Positions 1 to 6,355 of a stretch of 6,382 nt of DNA are shown one piece after another. The position numbers and the translations under genes were made by a program. The DNA comes from Candidatus Omnitrophota bacterium. GTDB taxonomy: Bacteria; Omnitrophota; Omnitrophia; Omnitrophales; Aquincolibacteriaceae. The DNA is taken from the NCBI GenBank assembly GCA_023819025.1, contig JAMWDC010000132.1, positions 1 through 6,382 of the forward strand. Direction: 5' to 3'. Position 1 is the stretch's first letter, and each line of letters begins with the position of its first letter. The notes under the pieces are model-generated. The model was not told the DNA's origin and did no database searches. It was given only the letters and a program-made list of their open reading frames with translations.

Positions 1-265
1 CTTTGGGTGCTTCCCCGGTACCAGCCGGATCGTCGCCTTCCTCAAACTCAAAAGGTTCCTTCTTGAGGGTTCCATTCAGGCTGCGTGTCAGGATCTCGAT
101 CTTCTTCTCAGCCTGACTCAGTTTCTGCTGGCAGGTTCGGGATAATTTTACCCCTTCTTCATATTTTTTGAGCGCATCTTCAAGGGATACGTTTCCGGAC
201 TCTAGTTCTTCAACGATCTTCTCAAGCCTTTCGATAGCCTTTTCAAATTTGATATCCTCAGTCAT
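1..265 (-). CDS. xseB: Exodeoxyribonuclease VII small subunit, 3' end beyond the window
   Basis: Small subunit of exonuclease VII, a cytoplasmic nuclease that degrades single-stranded DNA to short oligonucleotides from both ends; several XseB chains bind one XseA. I translated it directly: 88 residues are visible with no stop, starting MTEDIKFEKAIERLEKIVEE. The family pattern is clear: FEKAIERLEKIVEELESG (residues 7-24), then the acidic and basic helix LEDALKKYEEGVKL (28-41), then a second helix QKLSQAEKKIEIL (47-59). This two-helix hairpin is essentially the whole XseB fold of about 60-80 residues. What follows (70-88) is an acidic, probably disordered tail (EFEEGDDP) cut by the window edge. 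The ATG lies inside the end of xseA (shared bases ATGACTGA, 8 bp). A GAGGA site 8 nt upstream (274-278) supports this start. The overlap and fixed partnership indicate co-translation with xseA. Identification is firm; only the length of the tail is unknown. Confidence 0.95.
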   Translation of the reverse strand, partial: MTEDIKFEKAIERLEKIVEELESGNVSLEDALKKYEEGVKLSRTCQQKLSQAEKKIEILTRSLNGTLKKEPFEFEEGDDPAGTGEAPK

Positions 266-1523
266 GGTTGGATTCCTCTTTCAGATCAATGTCCGTGATT
301 TTGGCACGCAGCCGCCCGCGGGCAAGCCGGGTGAGAATTCCGTCCCCTACCTTAACCTTTCCGGCGTCTTTTAAAAGGATGCCGTCCCCGGTGAAGGTCA
401 GAGAGTATCCCCTTTCCAAAACCGCTAAGGGGCTCAGGGCTTGGAGGCGAGCAAGCGCGGATTGAAATTCCTGCTCTTTGCGGGCCACGAGCGTTTTGGC
501 ATAATTTTGAAATTGCCGAACCAGTTCGTCGAATCTTTGGGCGAATTGTTCCATCAAGTGATGGGGGTATTTAAATCCATAGCTGGTTTCGAGCGTATTC
601 ACGCGGTCCTTCGCCGATCCCAAAAAATTCCGGATGGCATTGCACATTCTGGACTTCAGTTCAGCGACTTTATTTTCGAGCTCCTCGCGATTCTGAACAA
701 CCAATTCTGCTGCAGCCGACGGCGTCGGGGCTCTTAAATCGGCCGCCAGATCGCAAATAGTCCAATCGATCTCATGCCCGACGGCCGAAATCACGGGAAT
801 GCGCGAATGATAAATAGCGCGTGCGACCGCCTCTTCGTTGAAGGCCCACAAATCCTCAAGGCTTCCGCCTCCACGCCCCACGATCAGAACATCAATACCC
901 CCGAGTTCATTCATTTCGCCGATCGCCCGGGCGATCTCTTGACCCGCGCCTTCACCCTGGACACGGACGGGGTTCAGTAATAATTGGGTCCCGCGAAATC
1001 GGCGGTTGACCACATTCAAAATATCACGAATGGCCGCTCCGGTCGGCGAGGTCACAACGCCTACCACTTTGGGAAATTTCGGGATGGGCTTTTTATGTTC
1101 GGCACGGAATAAACCTTCCCTCTCCAGTTTTTCCTTAAGCTGCTGAAATGCCAGCTGAAGGGCGCCGAGTCCTTTGGGTTCGAGAAGCTCCACATACAAC
1201 TGATATTGACCCCGGGACTCATAGAGGGAAACCCTTCCGAAGGCCAGGACTTTAAGTCCATCCTTGGGTTCAAATTTTACGAGCTGATTCAACCGGCTAA
1301 AAAAAACAGCACTCACTTGGGCTTGTTCATCCTTGAGGGTAAAATACATGTGACCCGAACTGTGCCGTTTAAAATTCGAAATCTCGCCTTCGACCCAGAC
1401 CGCGGGATATCTGCTTTCGAGCACAGACCGGATTTCTCGGTTGAGCTGGCTGACCGTGTAAATTTTTGCTTTACTTGCTCCGCTGGAAATGGGCGGGTAT
1501 TCGACGGACTTGGTATCTCTCAT
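258..1523 (-). CDS. xseA: Exodeoxyribonuclease VII large (catalytic) subunit
   Basis: Catalytic subunit of exonuclease VII, which acts on single-stranded DNA in repair and mismatch-correction pathways. The 421 residues are slightly shorter than the E. coli protein (about 456). The N-terminal OB-fold spans roughly residues 21-115 (YTVSQLNREIRSVLESRYPAVWVEGEISNF begins it). The nuclease domain follows from about 145, with TSPTGAAIRDIL (158-169), VGRGGGSLEDLW (215-226), GHEIDWTICD (249-258) and APTPSAAAELV (265-275). R217, H250 and D253 sit in the positions of the conserved Arg, His and Asp of the family's catalytic core. Residues 276-360 form the long helical arm that binds XseB, and the C-terminal RGYSLTF segment plus VKVGDGI closes the protein as usual. 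The ATG at 1523 has GGAAAGA 7 nt upstream. It starts 22 nt after the cyclo-ligase stop and overlaps xseB by 8 bp, so the three genes are probably one transcript. No sign of truncation. Confidence 0.97.
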   Translation of the reverse strand: MRDTKSVEYPPISSGASKAKIYTVSQLNREIRSVLESRYPAVWVEGEISNFKRHSSGHMYFTLKDEQAQVSAVFFSRLNQLVKFEPKDGLKVLAFGRVSLYESRGQYQLYVELLEPKGLGALQLAFQQLKEKLEREGLFRAEHKKPIPKFPKVVGVVTSPTGAAIRDILNVVNRRFRGTQLLLNPVRVQGEGAGQEIARAIGEMNELGGIDVLIVGRGGGSLEDLWAFNEEAVARAIYHSRIPVISAVGHEIDWTICDLAADLRAPTPSAAAELVVQNREELENKVAELKSRMCNAIRNFLGSAKDRVNTLETSYGFKYPHHLMEQFAQRFDELVRQFQNYAKTLVARKEQEFQSALARLQALSPLAVLERGYSLTFTGDGILLKDAGKVKVGDGILTRLARGRLRAKITDIDLKEESNHD

Positions 1524-1545
1524 AATCTATTCTTTCCGCGGATCA

Positions 1546-2115
1546 TCAATCCGTGAGAACGCGGTCCATTGGGACATCCTGCGGGCCTGCTGGAATTTTT
1601 TTAACCATTTGTTCGCGGAAGGCCAAACCGATTTTCCGGGCATGAGTCGCCTTTTTTAAGAATCGGTCAAAATACCCTTTCCCGCGTCCGAGTCTACGAC
1701 CTCTCGGATCAAAACCCACTCCCGGGACGATGACCAAATCCAAATGTCGCGGATTGAGGATTCGACCCCTCGTCTGTTTGGGCGCCAAAATCCCGTAAGT
1801 TCCTTTTTTCAACTCTTTCGCCGGGTCGATAACCTCCACGGCCATCATACAACGGCTTTTGGGTTCGATCTTGGGCACAAAAACCCGCTTATCCAAGGCA
1901 CGCGCTTGCCGAATCAAGTCCCATGTCTGCACTTCCTCGGGCAAAGCAACGTACGTCATGATATTTCTCGCCCTTTTAAAGACCATAGCCCGCTGAAGCG
2001 CCGCAATGATTTTTTTACTTTTCGCTTTACGGGCGGATCGAGGAATGGTCCGAATCAAACGACGCAACCTATTCCTTAAAAAGGATTTATCGTCCGGGCT
2101 TTGGCAGGATCTCAT
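1546..2115 (-). CDS. 5-formyltetrahydrofolate cyclo-ligase
   Basis: Cytoplasmic enzyme (methenyltetrahydrofolate synthetase; gene called fau/ygfA in E. coli) that uses ATP to convert 5-formyltetrahydrofolate to 5,10-methenyltetrahydrofolate, returning stored folate to one-carbon metabolism. From the ATG at 2115 it is 189 residues, the normal family length. Visible hallmarks are the N-terminal KSFLRNRLRRL (10-20), TYVALPEEVQTWDLI (54-68), the GTYGILAP turn (105-112), DLVIVPGVGFDPRGRRLG (126-143) and the phosphate-binding GRGKGYFDRFL (143-153), then IGLAFREQ (162-169) and the closing D-x-P-x-D-x-V-L-T (180-188). The same frame is open further upstream to a TTG at 2163, but that TTG abuts the terminator of the preceding gene and the extra 16 residues do not look like the family, so the ATG is preferred. 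The ATG lacks a clear Shine-Dalgarno sequence. First gene of the probable operon with xseA-xseB. Confidence 0.94.
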   Translation of the reverse strand: MRSCQSPDDKSFLRNRLRRLIRTIPRSARKAKSKKIIAALQRAMVFKRARNIMTYVALPEEVQTWDLIRQARALDKRVFVPKIEPKSRCMMAVEVIDPAKELKKGTYGILAPKQTRGRILNPRHLDLVIVPGVGFDPRGRRLGRGKGYFDRFLKKATHARKIGLAFREQMVKKIPAGPQDVPMDRVLTD

Positions 2116-2163
2116 GAAAATTGCGAAATGTATTGTAGCGAAAATCCGAAACGATGGCCACAA
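2116..2163 (-). promoter_or_regulatory. Candidate weak promoter for the cyclo-ligase-xseA-xseB operon
   Basis: Between the barrel-gene terminator and the cyclo-ligase ATG only 48 bp remain, and something in them should restart transcription. On the minus strand a TACAAT hexamer (2132-2137, 5 of 6 to TATAAT) lies 17 bp downstream of TGGCCA (2155-2160, 4 of 6 to TTGACA). Transcription would start near 2125, giving a leader of only about 10 nt with no Shine-Dalgarno sequence. The spacing is ideal but the -35 match is weak. Incomplete termination upstream is an alternative source of transcript. Confidence 0.35.
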
Positions 2164-2203
2164 GAAAAACGGCCCTGATTCCCTTAAGAGGAACCAAGGC
2201 CGT
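2164..2203 (-). terminator. Rho-independent terminator after the barrel gene
   Basis: Read on the minus strand, ACGGCCTTGGTTCCT (2203-2189) pairs with GGGAATCAGGGCCGT (2183-2169) through 15 consecutive pairs (three of them G-T), around a CTTAA loop. The stem base runs straight into TTTTT (2169-2165). It lies 37 nt after the barrel stop codon. The opposite strand has no T-run after the hairpin, so it acts for minus-strand transcription only. It separates the envelope gene from the folate and DNA operon. Confidence 0.92.
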
Positions 2204-2240
2204 CCTTCTGGTCCAATAATTACGCAAACCCTCTGTAACT

Positions 2241-3722
2241 TTAAAAGGTAAGTACGACCTCCGCGCTGATCAACTTCGCGACCTCATCTGCATTGCTGGC
2301 CGTTTGGCCGGCCTGATTGGCGACTAGTCCTTCGGTTCTAAAATAATCGCCCGGCACGAAGAATGCATTGATCAATTTGAACGTTAGGTCTTCCGTATAA
2401 GCATAAGCCAAAGTCATGTCGAGCTCGTTCCCGATAAATCTTCCCCGTCCAGTAACCGGAATTTCATCGAGCCAGAACATCAGCCAACGGCTGAAGAATG
2501 TCAGGTCTTTATTATTGAACGGATGGAAGGAGGCATCAAACAGCACCTGATGCTCATTGGTGAATCCTGGTGTGGAGGGAACGTCGGTCAAATAAAACTG
2601 CCCCTGGAATTCCCGAATGGCACTATGAAACTTACCGCGGTAACCGGGATGATAAGCACCGGATTTCCCGTCTTCTGAATTCTCTTCCCCGGAGTAAAAG
2701 ACCCATTCCGCACCTAAGGTTGCAGGCCAGGGCAATTCCGTCCAATCCCATTCCGCCCGGTAATCAAACGCCCATGCTCGGACATCCTGCTGGACTTCCC
2801 CATTCAACGTATAGGGTGACAATGCGGTCACACCTGCGCCACCTTCCTCACCCCATTGAAAGACTGTCTCGCCGGAAAGTTTCAGCCGGTCAAAAGGACG
2901 GATGCTCCCGCGTGCCCCGATGTCCCACCTTTCCTCCGTGGTATCAAACGTATCTCCTACCGCGTTGACAACCGCGGAATCTCTCATGCCCACAAAATAA
3001 ACCTCCCCTTCGGCTTTATACCGGTCGAAGGCCCTGCCGATGTTGATCCCGAAGAGGTCCTCGTCGTCATCCAAATTGACCGCATTTTCCTGCCTCTTGG
3101 CATAGAGAACGTCGAAATGCCAGGGATCGTATTCGTACATAGCCCGGATGGCGTCGAAGCTGTGAAACTGGCTGAACTCATCCGCCGCGATGGTATTGGA
3201 AGGATCCGGCCCCGCGAGATTCTGGTTCCCGATGACAAACCCTTCGCCCCACTGAATATCCTGTCGACCGACGCGGAGGGTTAATCCTTCATAATACATA
3301 TCGCGAATGGTAATGTTGGCGAGGTTGAGAAGCACATCGAATTGATCATTGGTTGCAGCGGGTGCAGCCCCCGGCCCAATGTTCGTTCCGGAAGCAAGCC
3401 CAGAGCCTTGAACGGCACCCGATGGGCCATCCCAATCTCTCTGATTCAAAAGTTCCAACTGCGCCGAAATATTCTTAGTGACATCGGCATCCACACGCAA
3501 GCGAACTTGGCTCATGAAAAAATCCTGCTGGTCATCCACAGGATTGAAAAAGGTCCCGTTATACGAATCGTTGTTCTTGATACCACCGAGTCCGTAGTCT
3601 TCCTTAAATATCCCGCGGACAGTGACATCACCACTCAGTTTGACATTTTCGACTTCCGCGTAGGCAGGTATAACCACCGCTACAACTGCAACTGCTGCTA
3701 AAATACAAAGAAACTTACGCAT
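2241..3722 (-). CDS. Outer-membrane beta-barrel protein, alginate-export-like porin
   Basis: Predicted outer-membrane channel of 493 residues. The signal peptide is clear: MRK, a hydrophobic stretch (4-18), and PAYA followed by EVE, with cleavage after residue 22. The mature protein is full of alternating aromatic/polar strands and acidic loops, and the last residues AEVVLTF end in Phe, the usual barrel-insertion signal. Two segments resemble the alginate-export family (AlgE-like, Pfam Alginate_exp): RVGRQDIQWGEGF (150-162) in the N-terminal half, and the C-terminal GNELDMTLAYAYTEDL (431-446) followed by FFVPGDYF (454-461). GRQ-x-I-x-WGE also occurs in other porin-like families, so the substrate cannot be assigned; no alginate genes are nearby. 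A loop at 100-125 is Gly/Ala/Pro-rich. There is no SLH, POTRA or plug domain. The ATG has AGGAG 4 nt upstream. Own promoter and terminator, so probably monocistronic. Confidence 0.82.
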   Translation of the reverse strand: MRKFLCILAAVAVVAVVIPAYAEVENVKLSGDVTVRGIFKEDYGLGGIKNNDSYNGTFFNPVDDQQDFFMSQVRLRVDADVTKNISAQLELLNQRDWDGPSGAVQGSGLASGTNIGPGAAPAATNDQFDVLLNLANITIRDMYYEGLTLRVGRQDIQWGEGFVIGNQNLAGPDPSNTIAADEFSQFHSFDAIRAMYEYDPWHFDVLYAKRQENAVNLDDDEDLFGINIGRAFDRYKAEGEVYFVGMRDSAVVNAVGDTFDTTEERWDIGARGSIRPFDRLKLSGETVFQWGEEGGAGVTALSPYTLNGEVQQDVRAWAFDYRAEWDWTELPWPATLGAEWVFYSGEENSEDGKSGAYHPGYRGKFHSAIREFQGQFYLTDVPSTPGFTNEHQVLFDASFHPFNNKDLTFFSRWLMFWLDEIPVTGRGRFIGNELDMTLAYAYTEDLTFKLINAFFVPGDYFRTEGLVANQAGQTASNADEVAKLISAEVVLTF

Positions 3723-3812
3723 CTTTCTCCTCCCTTTGGTGTTGCAACTAAGTTAGCCCGGGTTTCGCTTTACTTTCTAAAATTATTTCCCTTGTAACAC
3801 ATCCCTTAATTT
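3723..3812 (-). promoter_or_regulatory. 5' leader of the barrel mRNA with strong ribosome-binding site
   Basis: If transcription starts about 7 bp past the -10 hexamer (near 3812), the barrel mRNA has a leader of about 90 nt. It ends in GGGAGGAG (3727-3734), a near-perfect Shine-Dalgarno sequence 4 nt from the ATG, implying high translation. The leader also contains CCCGGG (3758-3763) and the palindrome GTTGCAAC (3741-3748), close to the ribosome site. I could not match it to any known riboswitch, but it is long enough for small-RNA or protein control, which is common for outer-membrane porin mRNAs. Confidence 0.55.
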
Positions 3813-3818
3813 ATCGGC

Positions 3819-3847
3819 ATCTTAGGCGAAAAACTGAAATATGTCAA
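3819..3847 (-). promoter_or_regulatory. Sigma70-type promoter of the barrel gene
   Basis: On the minus strand a perfect -35 hexamer TTGACA (3842-3847) is followed by a 17-bp spacer and TAAGAT (3819-3824, 4 of 6 to TATAAT). Consensus -35, ideal spacing and an AT-rich surround make this the most convincing promoter in the window. It lies between the coiled-coil gene's stop (3899) and the barrel's start (3722), so it drives the barrel gene independently. Confidence 0.8.
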
Positions 3848-3853
3848 GGCTAA

Positions 3854-3892
3854 TTTGATCGTAACTGCTACTTGTATAACGCGTTTGATCGT
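3854..3892 (-). repeat. Two direct ACGATCAAA repeats upstream of the barrel promoter
   Basis: The 9-mer ACGATCAAA (minus strand) occurs exactly twice, at 3884-3892 and 3854-3862. The copies are 30 bp apart start to start, close to three helical turns, so both lie on the same DNA face. The nearer copy ends 6 bp upstream of the -35 hexamer, at about -42 to -50, and the farther at about -72 to -80. That is where activators that contact RNA polymerase usually bind. A palindrome AACGCGTT (3878-3885) overlaps the distal copy. The regulator is unknown. Confidence 0.45.
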
Positions 3893-3898
3893 TTTTCA

Positions 3899-6355
3899 CT
3901 ACCCCCGCGATGCCGTCGCCCTGCCTTTAAATAAAGAAGGCTTCGTTGAAGATACCGAATCACTGACGGGTGCTCCCGCGACGGATGCCGTAAGAGGTGT
4001 TTCTTCTGAAGACGACGTCAACAATGACAACGACCATTTTTTCTCGTGAGGCCCCTCCGCCGTCTGGTGCATGAGATGGTATAATTCACTCTTATTCTGT
4101 AAAAGACGCCGTTCCTGCTTCAGAAGAATTTGCTCCGTATCTTTTAACTTGGACTCGAGCCCTTGATAAAGCCTTTCACCTGCCGGTTTATCGTAAAGGG
4201 CCGTCATCTGCTTTTTAATTTTACCCTGGACCTTCAACAATCGTTCACGCTTACGGATGAGGTAATTCTCCGCACGGTCAAGCTGCAACTGCCGCTTCCT
4301 GAGAAGTTCGTTATAGGCACTCACCTGTTCTTTCTCCATCCGAAGCGAATCCAAACCGTGCATCAACTCTTGCTGATTGGTTCTTAAAACAGCCGCCGCC
4401 GAGCGATAATCTTTCTTGTCCCTCTCCAAAGCGTCCCGTTTTAATTTCAAAATTTTAGCTTGTTCTTTGAACCGGTTTTCGCGCTCCTCCAACCCTTGGC
4501 GATCCTTTTCTAAGGCAGCCCTCGTCGCTTTTACCTCGGAGTGGAAACCGTTTTTCTGCTTCAGAAAGAGATTTTTAAAATGAAACCATTTCTTCTCGCG
4601 TGCATCGAGTGCCGCGATCCTGCGCTCAATGGGTTCTTTACGTTTCTTAAACAGCTCCATCGCGGCCTCCAATTTTTCCTCTTCCGATATCAAACGCCTT
4701 TCACGGCTCATTAAATCTTCCCGCTTCGCATCCCAAGAAGATAATGCGGTTTCGTATTCCTTCCGTAACCTGTCAATTTCGTCCCGTTCTTTGTCCACAC
4801 GATCGAGCTGGTCTTTGACAGCACGCTCCCTTGCCAGAAGATCGCGTTCTTGGTCATAAATTTTCTGTGCCTTCTCCGTAAGCTGTTTCTCAAGCACATC
4901 ATATTTTTCGCTGCGCTGGACAAGGTAAGCCTGCATCCCCTGTTTCTCGCTGTTCCATTTTTCTTGATCATTCCTCAAACTCTGGATTTCGCCAAGAAGG
5001 CCCTGCCGGACTTCCTCGATTTGCATTTTCTGTTCGATCAGCTCCATTTTCTGCTGAACCTTATCCCGCTCCCACGTATCCCGATCCGTTTGGAATCGAT
5101 TCCGATCCTCTTTGAGTTTGTCGTCGATGGCTACAAGCTGTTTTTCTCTTTCGGCGATAGCCGCCAGCTGTTGCTCAAGACTCACACGGGCATGTTCGAC
5201 GGACTGTGCCTTTGCCTCCAGATCGGCACTGCGCTTGTCTAAAGCGTCTTTCCGGCTGCCGTAACTTTGCTTTTCGCGTTCAAAGGATTGCTTTTCGGCT
5301 TCAAAATCTGCAATCTCCTTTTGAAGCCTTTGTCGATCTTGGGTCAATCCCTCCTTCAAACGCCTAAGCTTCTCTTCTTGCTCACCCCTTTGAACCTTCC
5401 AATGGGTCATCTCTTTCTGGAGATTTCGGCGATCCTGGCCGATCTGATCCTTCTGCTTCTTAAACTCTTTGGAGCTTTCAATCACCCGGGATTCTTGGCT
5501 CTTCATGGTACGTTCGCGTTTCTCGAGATCCGCAGCCTTTTTTCTTAATTCGGATTCCGTCCGCTCCTTCTGATCGAGCCAGAGTCGTTGATTTTTTTCC
5601 ATCAATTCACGGTCGTCCGTCAACTGCTTTTTTGTCCGCTCCAACTCTGCGACCTTTGCCTGGACCCCATCTTCCAGCTCTTTGATCTTAAGTATGCGCG
5701 CGTCGAGTTCCTGTTTAGTCTTCGCGAGCCGCTCGCGTTCTCCGCGGACCGCCAGTTCCTCCCGAGTCAATTTTTGCAACCGTGCCTGAAGGTCTTCTTC
5801 CTTGCGTTGATATTCCATCTCGCGGGCACTCTTTACGGCACCGCCGCTTTTCTGAGCTTGCTCTAACGCCCTACGCTCGGCGGCGATTTGTTCTTTGACT
5901 TTTTGAAGTTCATCTATCTGTTGTTTCAAGCGGAGCTCGCTGTCTTTGATGTGTGCTTGATCCTTCTCGACGCGGGATAAAGACATCCTGACGTCCTTGC
6001 GCTGAGCGGCAAGCGATTTTTCAAGTGCCGCTAAATTCGCGGCTTTTTCTTCATAACTCCGAATTTTAGACACCAGCTCCTGTTTGTTCTGTTTCAACGC
6101 TCCCTCTTCCTGCCGCATCTGGCGATCCCATGCTGCTTGTTTCTCCGTCAGCACTTGACGTTCGCTGGCTAGGAGGCGTTTGGATTCTTCAAATTCCTGC
6201 CTGGTTTGGTCTTGTTTAGTGTAGATTTTTGAAAAATCGATCGCCTGCGGTGCTGATGGAGTCTTCTGATAAGGTTTTTCAGATTCTATCCATTGGGCTG
6301 GAATGATATTAACAAAAAGCATCGTAAATAATATGGCTGTTTTTATTTTGACCAT
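3899..6355 (-). CDS. Giant secreted coiled-coil protein of unknown function
   Basis: I do not recognise this 818-residue protein. The N-terminus (MVKIK, hydrophobic 6-18, then PAQW) looks like a signal peptide with likely cleavage near residue 20; there is no lipobox cysteine, and the hydrophobic run could instead stay as a membrane anchor. From about 45 to 765 it is dominated by Glu, Lys, Arg, Gln and Leu in heptad-like order, with no proline from 37 to 574 and only two (575, 724) before 769. A GG pair (171-172) may be a hinge. There is no cysteine anywhere. A loose L-x-x-R-E-[KRN] motif recurs (residues 506, 548, 583, 622). The last 45 residues turn Ser/Thr/Ala/Pro-rich and end basic. No SLH, OmpA, LysM or SMC-type ATPase domain is visible, so similarity to myosin, SMC or tropomyosin in a search would be compositional. 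GAAAGGG and AAAGG lie 11 and 4 nt before the ATG. No terminator follows it. Confidence 0.85.
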   Translation of the reverse strand: MVKIKTAILFTMLFVNIIPAQWIESEKPYQKTPSAPQAIDFSKIYTKQDQTRQEFEESKRLLASERQVLTEKQAAWDRQMRQEEGALKQNKQELVSKIRSYEEKAANLAALEKSLAAQRKDVRMSLSRVEKDQAHIKDSELRLKQQIDELQKVKEQIAAERRALEQAQKSGGAVKSAREMEYQRKEEDLQARLQKLTREELAVRGERERLAKTKQELDARILKIKELEDGVQAKVAELERTKKQLTDDRELMEKNQRLWLDQKERTESELRKKAADLEKRERTMKSQESRVIESSKEFKKQKDQIGQDRRNLQKEMTHWKVQRGEQEEKLRRLKEGLTQDRQRLQKEIADFEAEKQSFEREKQSYGSRKDALDKRSADLEAKAQSVEHARVSLEQQLAAIAEREKQLVAIDDKLKEDRNRFQTDRDTWERDKVQQKMELIEQKMQIEEVRQGLLGEIQSLRNDQEKWNSEKQGMQAYLVQRSEKYDVLEKQLTEKAQKIYDQERDLLARERAVKDQLDRVDKERDEIDRLRKEYETALSSWDAKREDLMSRERRLISEEEKLEAAMELFKKRKEPIERRIAALDAREKKWFHFKNLFLKQKNGFHSEVKATRAALEKDRQGLEERENRFKEQAKILKLKRDALERDKKDYRSAAAVLRTNQQELMHGLDSLRMEKEQVSAYNELLRKRQLQLDRAENYLIRKRERLLKVQGKIKKQMTALYDKPAGERLYQGLESKLKDTEQILLKQERRLLQNKSELYHLMHQTAEGPHEKKWSLSLLTSSSEETPLTASVAGAPVSDSVSSTKPSLFKGRATASRG

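Noticed and set aside
2116..2163. TTG at 2163 as the start of the cyclo-ligase.
   Set aside because: It touches the upstream terminator's T-run, overlaps the only candidate promoter, and adds residues that do not resemble the family; the ATG at 2115 gives the normal length.
2164..2240. 6S RNA gene upstream of the cyclo-ligase, as seen next to ygfA in many proteobacteria.
   Set aside because: The gap is too short for a 6S RNA of about 180 nt, and its structure is fully explained by a terminator hairpin.
2856..3284. Plus-strand open frame of 142 codons opposite the barrel gene.
   Set aside because: The minus-strand gene has a signal peptide, barrel ending, promoter and terminator. The opposite frame has no recognisable motif and is best explained as a codon-bias shadow.
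3770..3802. Minus-strand mini-ORF of 10 codons (ATG TGT TAC ... TAA) in the barrel leader, a possible attenuating leader peptide.
   Set aside because: The only purine tract directly abuts the ATG, too close to act as a ribosome site. There is no run of one amino acid and no attenuator hairpin, so it is probably chance.
3855..4049. Plus-strand 64-codon open frame starting in the intergenic region.
   Set aside because: It starts at a TTG without a ribosome site, overlaps the promoter region and the end of the coiled-coil gene, and has no family resemblance.
4850..5866. Plus-strand open frames (4850-5242, 5267-5548, 5588-5866) encoding hydrophobic, Leu/Phe-rich peptides that look like membrane proteins.
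   Set aside because: They are antisense shadows of the coiled coil: Glu and Lys codons (GAA, AAG, AAA) read in reverse as Phe and Leu codons, which creates false membrane segments. They show no family motifs.
3899..6355. SMC/RecN/Rad50-type ATPase for the coiled-coil protein.
   Set aside because: There is no Walker A (G-x-x-G-x-G-K-S/T), no signature motif and no head domains at either end, and the N-terminus looks exported.
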